Assembly (NCBI GenBank): GCA_902796295.1
Contig: CADBOL010000267.1
Coordinates: forward strand, 1-8,562
Source: Oscillospiraceae bacterium
GTDB taxonomy: Bacteria; Bacillota; Clostridia; Oscillospirales; Acutalibacteraceae
Reading direction: 5' to 3'
DNA length: 8,562 bases
In this document: piece after piece, positions 1 to 7,065 of the stretch
How positions within the stretch are numbered: position 1 is the first letter of the stretch
How the letters are laid out: each line of letters begins with the position of its first letter
Program-made: the position numbers and the translations under genes
Notes under the pieces: model-generated
Told to the model about the DNA's origin: nothing
Seen by the model: the letters and a program-made list of their open reading frames with translations, nothing else
Databases searched by the model: none

Positions 1-1
1 C

Positions 2-544
2 TGGGCAAAGAGCTGCCTGGGTCAGAAATTCGGCAACGGATACTGTGTCGATTTTGTTTCGGCATATTATGAATATCTCGGCGAAACGGCTCCTCTCGGA
101 GTGGCTTCAACTTTCGCCACAGCGCCCATTCCCGAAGGATGGACCCGCACAAAGGGCGGTATCCCTCAGAAGGGTGATATTCTCATATATACAAATGATT
201 CCGCAGGTCATGTCGGAATCTACGAGAGCGATTACTCAACATATCATCAGAACTGGTCCGGCACAAAGTATGTGACTCAGTATACGGGCTATTATACCTG
301 GGAGAGCTACTGGGGATGTATTCATCCGGATTTCACCGACAGTCTGCCGTCATTGAATCTCCCGCTTCCAGGCAGCACTCAGGAAAATCCCCCGGCTGAC
401 GGAACGGCTCAGACAAGCACCCCGACGGATGCTTCCCAGACGCCCGATATGAGCAGCCTCGTTACTCTCGCGGTCAGACTTTTTTCCCTGCTTCTCAGAG
501 GACTCACGATGCTGTTGGGAATGATCAGAAACTACACAGCCTAA
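2..544 (+). CDS. CHAP-domain cell-wall amidase/peptidase, C-terminal part (5' end outside window)
   Basis: The reading frame is already open at the left edge, so the true start lies upstream; the GTG at position 101 is internal. The visible 180 residues open with a CHAP-type active-site region: Cys15 in a GNGYCVDFVSAYY context, His70 in DSAGHVGIY, and Asn84 as a likely third catalytic residue. The fold closes with YWGCIHPDF near residue 110. CHAP enzymes cleave peptidoglycan as amidases or endopeptidases, usually outside the membrane. A Pro/Thr/Ser-rich linker follows (about 118-150), then a hydrophobic tail (about 152-175) with two arginines, which could be a membrane anchor or amphipathic helix. 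The gene ends 15 bases before a strong terminator and converges on the operon to its right. It could be a housekeeping autolysin or a prophage lysin; nothing visible decides. The CHAP assignment is firm; the substrate bond is unknown. Confidence 0.85.
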   Translation, partial: WAKSCLGQKFGNGYCVDFVSAYYEYLGETAPLGVASTFATAPIPEGWTRTKGGIPQKGDILIYTNDSAGHVGIYESDYSTYHQNWSGTKYVTQYTGYYTWESYWGCIHPDFTDSLPSLNLPLPGSTQENPPADGTAQTSTPTDASQTPDMSSLVTLAVRLFSLLLRGLTMLLGMIRNYTA

Positions 545-558
545 TCTGATAAAAATAA

Positions 559-597
559 GCTGCTGCAAACGGATAAGCCGTATGCAGCAGCCTTTTT
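559..597. terminator. Bidirectional intrinsic terminator between convergent genes
   Basis: A perfect 9-bp stem pairs GCTGCTGCA (559-567) with TGCAGCAGC (583-591). After one A-A mismatch the stem continues with four pairs (569-572 with 578-581) around a 5-base loop. A T5 run (593-597) follows on the + strand. On the - strand the stem is followed by T5, the complement of the A run at 551-555. It can therefore end both the CHAP gene and the convergent reductase operon. Confidence 0.88.
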
Positions 598-609
598 GTT
601 TCTGCTTCA

Positions 610-1812
610 TTATCCCTTTGCGGGAGGCACATCAATTACAATGTCGCTCAGAGGGAATGAACAGCAGGGGTGGATATAGCCGTATTCCTTATCTGCAATC
701 CTTCTGCCGTCAACGCTCTGCGGGATATAAACATCTCCCGAGATAAGCTGGGATCTGCACCATCCGCATCTGCCGCTGCGGCAGTCGCTGGGCGCCTTGA
801 TTCCGGCCGCTTCCATTGCCCTGAGCAGAGAGGTGTCCGCCGGGCAGGCGCAGGTGTATTCCGCGCCGGAAATCCTGACAGTCACATTGTAAGTTTTGCT
901 AATATCCGCCGTGTAATCCTCATTCTTTTCGGGGTGGAAGTATTCGCCGAATACCTCGTGACGTACGAATTTGCGCCTTATGCCGAGCTGAGCGATTTCT
1001 TTATCGGCGAAATCATACATCGCCTGCGGTCCGCAGAGGAAAATCGAATATGCTTCGCCCTCGGGAGCGTATTTCTCAATTATCTCTTTGCCTATGAATC
1101 CGTGTTCGCAGCCCTTTTTCTTCTCTTCGCTGAGCACATTCACAAGCTTTATTTTCGGGTTTTCTTTCGCAAGTTCGTTTATCTCATCGCTGAAGACGGC
1201 GTCCTTGAGGGTCCTGCTGCCGTAGAGCAGAATCAGATTGAAATCCTCGTCGCCCTCGGCAATAGCTTTGGCGAATGATCTGAAAGGAGTTATGCCGCTG
1301 CCGCCCGCGATACCGATAACTGTTTTCGCGTCGCGCAGGGGCTCATAGGTGAAATCGCCGAGCGGGGCTGACGTGAGGACTTTATCGCCCGCTTTAAGGT
1401 TATCAAGCAGATATCCCGAAACGATGCCCTCATCCACTCTCTTGACAGCTATCATTATTTCACCTTTGAGAGTGTCACGCGGGGAGGATGCGATTGAGTA
1501 AGGTCTGCAGTATACTTTGCCGTCGATTTCAACCGCGATAACCAGATACTGGCCTGCCGAAAACCAGGCGGGCTTTTCTGTGCCAAGCTCTTTATCCGCT
1601 TCAAATACAAAGCATTTGAAATCATCGGAAAAAGGAATAATCTCCTTAATTTTCAGATGCTGACATTCGGGATGAAGCTCTCTGGCGAGCCTGTTTGCCG
1701 GATATGAGTATAAATCCTTTACCGGGGAGTCGGATGCGGCTTTGACCGCGGCGATTCTTTTGAAAAACATTGAGAAGAGGTCGGCTCTCGGAATATTGTT
1801 TAAATCGCTCAT
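610..1812 (-). CDS. FAD/NAD(P)H oxidoreductase with C-terminal [2Fe-2S] ferredoxin domain
   Basis: A 400-residue, probably cytoplasmic electron-transfer protein. About 50 N-terminal residues match no domain I recognise. A ferredoxin-reductase FAD domain follows, with RPYS at 103-106, then the NAD(P) domain with the glycine-rich GIAGGSGITPF (168-177), LLYGSR (195-200) and CGPQAM (260-265). The C-terminal domain is a plant-type ferredoxin: Cys344, Cys349 and Cys352 (CX4CX2C), with a fourth ligand at Cys383 or Cys384 (383 fits the usual C-x3-P spacing). The domain order matches Hcr/VanB-type reductases, which pass electrons from NAD(P)H through FAD and [2Fe-2S] to a partner protein. I chose the ATG at 1812 because AAGGAGG (1821-1827) lies 8 bases upstream; a GTG one codon earlier (1815) is possible. 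The ATG overlaps the upstream stop as TGATG, so translation is probably coupled to the CrtI-like gene, its likely electron acceptor. Partner and substrate are inferred. Confidence 0.9.
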   Translation of the reverse strand: MSDLNNIPRADLFSMFFKRIAAVKAASDSPVKDLYSYPANRLARELHPECQHLKIKEIIPFSDDFKCFVFEADKELGTEKPAWFSAGQYLVIAVEIDGKVYCRPYSIASSPRDTLKGEIMIAVKRVDEGIVSGYLLDNLKAGDKVLTSAPLGDFTYEPLRDAKTVIGIAGGSGITPFRSFAKAIAEGDEDFNLILLYGSRTLKDAVFSDEINELAKENPKIKLVNVLSEEKKKGCEHGFIGKEIIEKYAPEGEAYSIFLCGPQAMYDFADKEIAQLGIRRKFVRHEVFGEYFHPEKNEDYTADISKTYNVTVRISGAEYTCACPADTSLLRAMEAAGIKAPSDCRSGRCGWCRSQLISGDVYIPQSVDGRRIADKEYGYIHPCCSFPLSDIVIDVPPAKG

Positions 1813-3320
1813 CACATTTCCCTCCTTAATTCGGCAATAACCTTTTCGCCTGTCATCGCGCCGGTCGTATAAGCCGACGAAAAACCGTCGCCTCTGATTC
1901 CGTGGCCGCCGCAGAATGACAGATTGGGTATTTTCTTATCTATGTTGTCAAATACGGTCCTCAATACGACATTATCCCAGCCCCCGTTTGAGTAGGCGTA
2001 AATATTGCCGGCAGGGGTGCTGAGATATCTCGCGAATGTAACGGGCGTGGCAATCGCTATTTCTTCAATATGGTCGGAGATATTGATACCGAGAGTTTTT
2101 TCATAATCTTCAATATATCTCCTGACATAGTCATTCTTATATTTTTTGTAGTCTTCCGCCTTGAGGTCCGCCGGGAAATCCTCCGGCATCATGGGCAGTG
2201 TGAAAAACAGCATGCTCGTTCCCTCCTCCGAGGCACCGGGCAGGGCGATATTAAGGCAGTTGACCACATACATGCCGAAATTCAGCCTGTCTTCATACTG
2301 CTTTCTTGTATCCGGGCTGTTGCAGATGAAGACGCTGTAATCCTCGATGCCGAGCTCCTGAGCGCTCGCGTCAAGCCCCAGATATGCCGTGATGAATGAG
2401 AGTCCGAGTTTTCTCGCATTGGCGAGCTTAACAGCCGATTTCGGGATTTTTGTTTCATCGGACATATTGAATACATTATTGGGAATGATATTCGACACGA
2501 CTTTTCTGGCGAGTATCTCTTTGCCGCCCGCCTTTACTCCGATAACGGCGCCTGCCGAATTATACAAAAACTCGGTTACTTCGCTGTTGTAACGGATTTC
2601 GCCGCCGTAAGACTGAAACGCTTTTACGAGCGCAAGAGCCAGTTCGTGAGAGCGGTTGTAAGGCATTGCCGGCCTTTTTTTGATATAGGCCTCAATCATG
2701 CTCAGATAATGAAGGGCATTGAGATCATCGCAGGGCACTCCGAGATATCCCCAATAAGTGTCAATGATATTCTTTGCCTTCTCGGGAATGCCGAATCCGG
2801 CCATTATCTCGTCATTGGAATGCGAGGCGGCACGGACAAAATCACCGTATTTTCCCATCAGTGTCGCGGGATTGGGCACTCCGTTATTCATATAATCCTG
2901 AGCCTCATTAAGCAGGACCATGAGATCGAGATATTTTTTTACGCTTTCTCTGCAGCCGGGCACTGCCTCCTCCATACTGTCGAGAAACTCGTCGTAACCC
3001 GCTCTCAGGCGCACATCATATCCGCCCTCTCCCTTGACAATGGCGCGCAGGAGATTTTTCTCATGAAGCATAGGCACCTTGACTCCGAGACGGTCAAAAA
3101 TGCTCTGCATTCCCATATCTCCTTCATTATCCGAGGAGTCGCAGAGCTCGTGAAGTGAGGGCTCAAATTCAAATCTGCCGCGTACAAAGCTTGTGGAGCA
3201 TCCGCCGGGAAGATTGTGTTTTTCGAGTATAAGTGTTTTGAAACCTGCCTGAGCAATCGCAGTGCCGGCAACAAGACCGCCGTTGCCTGCGCCGACCACG
3301 ACAACATCATAACGTTCCAT
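1812..3320 (-). CDS. CrtI/retinol-saturase-like FAD-dependent oxidoreductase
   Basis: A 502-residue flavoprotein of the phytoene desaturase superfamily (COG1233-like), full length for that family. The N-terminus is a dinucleotide-binding fold: GAGNGG at 10-15, a ribose-binding acid at Glu33, then LPGGCSTSF (37-45), the usual extension after the first Rossmann motif. The middle region has YNRSHELALALVKAF (221-235) and GGEIRYNSEVTEF (239-251), as in CrtI relatives. The C-terminal FAD signature is FCGGHGIRGDGFSSAYTTG (469-487), preceded by TPVTFARYLSTPAG (425-438). Relatives desaturate, isomerise or saturate polyenes and other hydrophobic substrates. It is the first gene of the operon, starting at ATG 3318-3320, 7 bases after AGAGAGG. 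No carotenoid genes (crtB, crtE) are visible. Coupling to an NAD(P)H reductase suggests the enzyme reduces, rather than oxidises, a C=C bond. The family is firm; the reaction is open. Confidence 0.87.
   Translation of the reverse strand: MERYDVVVVGAGNGGLVAGTAIAQAGFKTLILEKHNLPGGCSTSFVRGRFEFEPSLHELCDSSDNEGDMGMQSIFDRLGVKVPMLHEKNLLRAIVKGEGGYDVRLRAGYDEFLDSMEEAVPGCRESVKKYLDLMVLLNEAQDYMNNGVPNPATLMGKYGDFVRAASHSNDEIMAGFGIPEKAKNIIDTYWGYLGVPCDDLNALHYLSMIEAYIKKRPAMPYNRSHELALALVKAFQSYGGEIRYNSEVTEFLYNSAGAVIGVKAGGKEILARKVVSNIIPNNVFNMSDETKIPKSAVKLANARKLGLSFITAYLGLDASAQELGIEDYSVFICNSPDTRKQYEDRLNFGMYVVNCLNIALPGASEEGTSMLFFTLPMMPEDFPADLKAEDYKKYKNDYVRRYIEDYEKTLGINISDHIEEIAIATPVTFARYLSTPAGNIYAYSNGGWDNVVLRTVFDNIDKKIPNLSFCGGHGIRGDGFSSAYTTGAMTGEKVIAELRREM
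1821..1827 (-). promoter_or_regulatory. Strong ribosome binding site inside the upstream gene, sets the reductase start
   Basis: AAGGAGG on the - strand lies within the last codons of the CrtI-like gene, 8 bases before the ATG at 1812 and 5 bases before the alternative GTG at 1815. It favours the ATG and allows efficient translation of the second cistron at the TGATG junction. Confidence 0.75.
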
Positions 3321-3340
3321 CTGGATACCTCTCTTTCTTG

Positions 3341-3346
3341 ATTATA
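3341..3346 (-). promoter_or_regulatory. Possible -10 element for the CrtI-like/reductase operon
   Basis: A perfect TATAAT on the - strand lies 20 bases before the ATG of the CrtI-like gene, which would give a very short leader. No good -35 hexamer lies 17 bases further upstream. A second TATAAT (3392-3397), with a weak TTATAA at -35 spacing, is an alternative. The region is AT-rich, so chance matches are likely. Confidence 0.35.
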
Positions 3347-3450
3347 CACATTCATTTTACCACATTTTTACTTATCTTTTAACTATTAATAATTATAAAA
3401 ATATCCGGGTTTTGTTATAAAAAATAACTAAAACAGGGAAGAGAAGTTTT

Positions 3451-3466
3451 TGACACGGGCCTGTCA
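3451..3466. promoter_or_regulatory. Inverted repeat TGACA-N6-TGTCA, candidate operator in the divergent region
   Basis: The 16-base element consists of TGACA and its exact reverse complement TGTCA, separated by a GC-rich 6-base spacer, inside an otherwise AT-rich intergenic region. The half-site length and spacing resemble sites of dimeric CRP/FNR-type regulators, but the sequence does not match a named consensus. Its centre lies about 71 bases upstream of the start site predicted for the NapH-like gene and about 140 bases from the divergent ATG. Confidence 0.4.
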
Positions 3467-3494
3467 CCGTTTTCGCGCCGACTTTATATTTTTA

Positions 3495-3523
3495 TTGAAA
3501 TAATAAAAGCATATTGATATAAT
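3495..3523 (+). promoter_or_regulatory. Sigma-A-type promoter for the NapH-like gene
   Basis: TTGAAA (3495-3500) and TATAAT (3518-3523) are separated by exactly 17 bases. This is one mismatch plus a perfect hexamer relative to the vegetative consensus. Transcription would start near 3530, about 25 bases before the ATG at 3555. A modest ribosome binding site, GGTGA (3546-3550), lies 4 bases before that ATG. Confidence 0.75.
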
Positions 3524-3554
3524 ATATTTACATAAAAACAATCGCGGTGAAAAA

Positions 3555-4385
3555 ATGAAACGTTTTAATAAAATTATTCTTCCGCTTTTTATGCTGCTGA
3601 TATTTGAGGCGGTTGCCGTCACTCTGTGGCTTACAAAAAACAATATTTTTTATCTGTTCAATTTCAGCTATATCGGCGTTTCGCTTGCTCTGGGGATCTT
3701 TCTGATTACGGGCCGGTACAGATACGCAAGGCGTGTCGTGCAGCTGCTGGTTGGCCTTTATATGCTTGTGTTTCTCGGAATTATACGCAGGGAAAATATG
3801 CAGATTGAGGGATTCTGGTATTATCTTTTTACCGGAGTTTTCGAGGCGGCGACAATACACTATGCCGTAGCAAAAATCTTCGGGCCCCTGATTTTCGGGC
3901 GCGGGTGGTGCGGATATGCGTGCTGGACCGCCATGGTGCTTGATTTTCTGCCTTATAAAGTTCCGGCCGGGCCCGAAAAAAAGAAACTCAGGCCGGTAAG
4001 ATATTTCACCTTTGCTCTCTCGCTCGTCTTTGTGGCGGCTCTTTTCCTTTCCGGCGCCGGAAATATCGAGCGGATTATGTTTTGGGCATTTATAGCCGGC
4101 AATGTCATTTATTATGCTTCGGGCATTATTCTCGCTTTTGCCTTCAAAGATAACAGGGCATTCTGCAAATATATCTGCCCGGTAACCGTTTTTCTGAAAC
4201 CGATGAGTTATTTTTCGCTGTTTCGCATCAAATGCGATAAAGAAAAATGCGTCTCATGCGGAAAATGCAAAAAAGTATGTCCGATGGGTGTCGACGTGAC
4301 CGACAATTCAAGAAAAAGAAAAAATGCGACAGAGTGCATTCTCTGTATGGAGTGTGTTAAAAACTGCCCGAAAGATGCGCTCTGA
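3555..4385 (+). CDS. NapH-like membrane protein with two 4Fe-4S ferredoxin clusters
   Basis: A 276-residue polytopic membrane protein with about six hydrophobic segments (roughly 7-27, 36-53, 60-77, 88-108, 150-166 and 173-197). It carries the signatures of the NapH/NosR/CcoG group: GRGWCGYAC (115-123, Cys119 and Cys123) and the membrane-proximal CKYICP (204-209). The soluble C-terminal tail has two complete 4Fe-4S motifs, Cys232/235/238/242-Pro and Cys261/264/267/271-Pro, and ends five residues after the last cysteine. Relatives move electrons between the membrane and soluble or periplasmic redox enzymes. No FMN-binding domain is fused, and no NapG, NosZ or cytochrome partner is visible, so it is not assigned to nitrate or nitrous oxide reduction. 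It is divergent from the CrtI-like/reductase operon, and no terminator separates it from the downstream glycosidase. The family is firm; the partner is unknown. Confidence 0.87.
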   Translation: MKRFNKIILPLFMLLIFEAVAVTLWLTKNNIFYLFNFSYIGVSLALGIFLITGRYRYARRVVQLLVGLYMLVFLGIIRRENMQIEGFWYYLFTGVFEAATIHYAVAKIFGPLIFGRGWCGYACWTAMVLDFLPYKVPAGPEKKKLRPVRYFTFALSLVFVAALFLSGAGNIERIMFWAFIAGNVIYYASGIILAFAFKDNRAFCKYICPVTVFLKPMSYFSLFRIKCDKEKCVSCGKCKKVCPMGVDVTDNSRKRKNATECILCMECVKNCPKDAL

Positions 4386-4454
4386 TTAAATACCGGGGTT
4401 GAGTAAACAGCGGAAAGAGAGGCGGTAAATCTGATTAACGAGTTTAAAATATTT

Positions 4455-4468
4455 ATAAGTATTCTTAT
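4455..4468. promoter_or_regulatory. Small inverted repeat ATAAG-N4-CTTAT before the GH95-like gene
   Basis: A perfect 5-bp inverted repeat with a 4-base spacer lies in an AT-rich stretch and overlaps the first possible ATG (4467) of the glycosidase. It could be a weak operator or hairpin, or a chance match. The 81 bases between the NapH-like stop and 4467 show no clear promoter with both hexamers and no terminator, so read-through from the NapH-like gene is likely. Confidence 0.25.
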
Positions 4469-7055
4469 GTGTATTCTTACCGGAGGAAATGTTTTATCCG
4501 GTTTATCAAATTATTTCAGGGCGGGTAACATTAATATGATTGACAGCAGCCATTCAAAATCATTTGCAACCGAATATACCGAGCTTGTTCCCTGCGCAGA
4601 CAATGATAAAGACCGCATGAGCTGGCAGGAGGGTATGGTTACGGGCAACGGCGAAAACGGCGCTGTCATAGCCGGCTCGCCTTATTCGGATACCGTTATT
4701 TATCAGAATATCAATTTCATTATGCCCTCAAATGACCCGAGATATACTCCCGATGAGGTTACCTCTCAGCTTGAAGAGGCGAGACAGGCGGTAATCAATT
4801 TTGATGATACATGGAATATCCACGGAAGGAACGCGTCATATTTTTATGCGTTTCATCCCGGTCACGTGCTCAGATTCAGTATAAAAGAGCAGCCGTATTT
4901 CAATTATATCCGCTGGACCGATTTTGAAACTGCCGAGGTCGGAGTAAAATATACGGATATTTACGGCACCTGGGAGAGAATCACGTTTTCTTCTCGTGAA
5001 GACAATGTCACGATTACAAAGATTTCAAAGTCTTCTCTCGGCGCAAAAATCAATCTCACGCTGTCGCTTGACGACTGCTGGTCTCTGCGCAATTTCGGCC
5101 GCGGAGATGAAAAGAATATGCGCTATAAGAAGCTTGTTGATGAAAAAGCGGATTTTATAGCCCAGATTGCGCACTACCCTTCATATGAAAACAGCGAGCT
5201 TAAAAACGGCGGATACTGCGGCGTTACAAGAGTTATTGCCGAAGGCGGCAAAAAAGAAAGAATAGTGCTTGATTCCACAAATGACTCTGAAAATGTTGCA
5301 GAAGAGCAGAATCCGGCAATCAGAATAACAGGGGCACAGGCTGTTTATCTCATAACCGGATCCGACCGCACATCTGATATGGGCGAAATGGAAAGCTTTA
5401 AGGATTCGGAGAATTATGCTCTTCTTGATGAACTGAATGAGTATACTGAGAGGATTGCCCGGAAATATACCGACGGCGGGGTTTTTGATTATAATAAAGC
5501 TCTCGCTCCTCATGCGGAAAAGCAGTCCGCTCTGTTTAACACCGTCAGAATAGACCTCGGTGACGAAGAGCATGAAAAAGTACCGAATGAACATCTTATC
5601 CGCCATCAGCAAAAGAGCGAAACTCTGATTCCGGCTCTGGTGGAGCGCGCGTATAATCAGGGCAGATATGTTCAGATATGCTGCGCAGGCACTTCATTCC
5701 CGCGCCTTTACGGAATGTGGACGGGCGAGTGGAATCCGTCATGGAGAGGCATTTATACGATGGATGCGAATGTCAATCTGCAGTCATCGGGTATGAATAC
5801 CGGCAACATGTATGCCGCGGGTGAGAGCTATATTAAATTCGTACTCAAACAGATACCGGACTGGGAGGAAAACGCCGCGAAAACCTACGGGATGACCAAT
5901 GCGATTCAGGTGCCCGTCAATACAGACGGCGACCGCGCGATGATGGTGGAATACAATCAGTGGTACCCATTCCAGTACTGGAACGCAGGCGCGAGCTGGA
6001 TGCTGCTGCCGGTTTATGAGCTCTGGCAGTGTTACGGCAACAAAACGATTGAATATAACGGAGAAGAACTTGACCTTGAAAAAGATATACTTCTTCCTCT
6101 TCTGACGAAGCAGGCGAATTTCTGGGAGCAGCTGTGCACTCCGGAGTACTACACGGATGCTGACGGCAGAGCGTGTTACGAAAAAGGAAAGACGGAGCTT
6201 AAAGAAGGGGAAAAATATCTGATTATTCCCTCCTATTCACCCGAGAATGCTCCGCTCGGATACAATTCACCGATTACGGCAAATGCGACGATGGATATTT
6301 CCGCAGCCAAAGACGGACTGAGGATGACTGTTGAAATCGAAAAAGCGGTAAAATCCGAGGGCTATAAAGAGAGAATCGCAAAGTGGGAGGCGCTTATGAA
6401 ACAGCTTCCCGGTTATAAATATGATGAAAGCGGCGCTCTCTGTGAGTGGGCGATGAACGAATACAAAGAGAATAACAAGCACCGCCATATCAGCCATCTT
6501 TACGCAGCGTGGCCCGCTTTTGAAACACAGACAGATGAAAAGCTTGCCGCGGCCTGCAATCAGGCGATTGAAAACCGCAACAGGGAAAATGAGGGCGAGG
6601 ATGACACGGCTTCTCACGGCTGGGTTCATAAAGCGCTTGTGGCGGCGAGGCTTAAGAACGCGGATTCGGTCTATCACTCGCTCATGATGCTGATGGCGGA
6701 TAATCTCTATTACACTTCTCTGATGACAGACCACTACACTCACGGAGGCTGGGGTGTATTCTGCACCGATACTTCAATAGGTACGGTGGGAATTATTGAT
6801 GAAACTCTCCTCTATTCAAACACCGGGATTATTGAGGCACTTCCCGCTCTCCCGGGTGAATGGAGCGAAGGCAGCATCACGGGTCTCAGGGCGAGGACCG
6901 GTGCCGTTGTTTCCCTTGAATGGAATGCCGGGACTGTCAGAATTACCGTCACGAGTGACAGGGCTCAGACAATAAAAATCGGTGTCTGCGGCGGAGAAAT
7001 GCGCGATGTGTCCTTTAAAGAAGGAGAGACGCAGACGCTCGCTTTTGACAGATGA
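4467..7055 (+). CDS. GH95-like glycoside hydrolase (alpha-L-fucosidase-type fold)
   Basis: An 862-residue protein resembling GH95 alpha-L-fucosidases and galactosidases along its whole length. The N-terminal beta-domain opens with MSWQEGMVTGNGENGAVIAG (51-70), the counterpart of the family's GNGRLGAMVFG. The (alpha/alpha)6 part has MWTGEWNPSWRGIYT (417-431), YSPEN (590-594), CEW (659-661), KHRHISHLYAAWP (671-683), CTDTSIGT (766-773) and EALPALPGEW (790-799). By analogy with the Bifidobacterium AfcA enzyme, the catalytic set is Asn435, Asn437, Glu660 and Asp768, all present. Surrounding motifs are divergent: NVNLQ replaces N-x-N-x-E, and DTSIG replaces DGNFG. The sugar specificity is therefore uncertain. 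The start is unclear. ATG 4467 has no ribosome binding site; ATG 4536 (Met24) begins about 12 residues before the conserved domain and may be the true start. If so, the enzyme is cytoplasmic. The gene is intact and ends 10 bases before the acetyltransferase remnant. Confidence 0.82.
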   Translation: MCILTGGNVLSGLSNYFRAGNINMIDSSHSKSFATEYTELVPCADNDKDRMSWQEGMVTGNGENGAVIAGSPYSDTVIYQNINFIMPSNDPRYTPDEVTSQLEEARQAVINFDDTWNIHGRNASYFYAFHPGHVLRFSIKEQPYFNYIRWTDFETAEVGVKYTDIYGTWERITFSSREDNVTITKISKSSLGAKINLTLSLDDCWSLRNFGRGDEKNMRYKKLVDEKADFIAQIAHYPSYENSELKNGGYCGVTRVIAEGGKKERIVLDSTNDSENVAEEQNPAIRITGAQAVYLITGSDRTSDMGEMESFKDSENYALLDELNEYTERIARKYTDGGVFDYNKALAPHAEKQSALFNTVRIDLGDEEHEKVPNEHLIRHQQKSETLIPALVERAYNQGRYVQICCAGTSFPRLYGMWTGEWNPSWRGIYTMDANVNLQSSGMNTGNMYAAGESYIKFVLKQIPDWEENAAKTYGMTNAIQVPVNTDGDRAMMVEYNQWYPFQYWNAGASWMLLPVYELWQCYGNKTIEYNGEELDLEKDILLPLLTKQANFWEQLCTPEYYTDADGRACYEKGKTELKEGEKYLIIPSYSPENAPLGYNSPITANATMDISAAKDGLRMTVEIEKAVKSEGYKERIAKWEALMKQLPGYKYDESGALCEWAMNEYKENNKHRHISHLYAAWPAFETQTDEKLAAACNQAIENRNRENEGEDDTASHGWVHKALVAARLKNADSVYHSLMMLMADNLYYTSLMTDHYTHGGWGVFCTDTSIGTVGIIDETLLYSNTGIIEALPALPGEWSEGSITGLRARTGAVVSLEWNAGTVRITVTSDRAQTIKIGVCGGEMRDVSFKEGETQTLAFDR

Positions 7056-7065
7056 GGTGGTTTTT

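Noticed and set aside
670..1278. A 202-codon open frame on the + strand inside the reductase gene
   Set aside because: It is antisense to a gene with clear FAD, NAD(P) and [2Fe-2S] motifs, and its translation shows no recognisable domain.
2646..3158. A 170-codon open frame on the + strand opposite the CrtI-like gene
   Set aside because: It is antisense to well-conserved CrtI-like coding sequence, with no ribosome binding site and no domain. The other antisense frames in the window (2070-2399, 5181-5612, 6267-6743, 7996-8241) were rejected for the same reason.
3450..3478. A perfect TTGACA (3450-3455) as a second -35 element on the + strand
   Set aside because: The hexamer at the correct 17-base spacing is TCGCGC, which is not a -10 element. 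The TTGACA is better read as part of the inverted repeat at 3451-3466.
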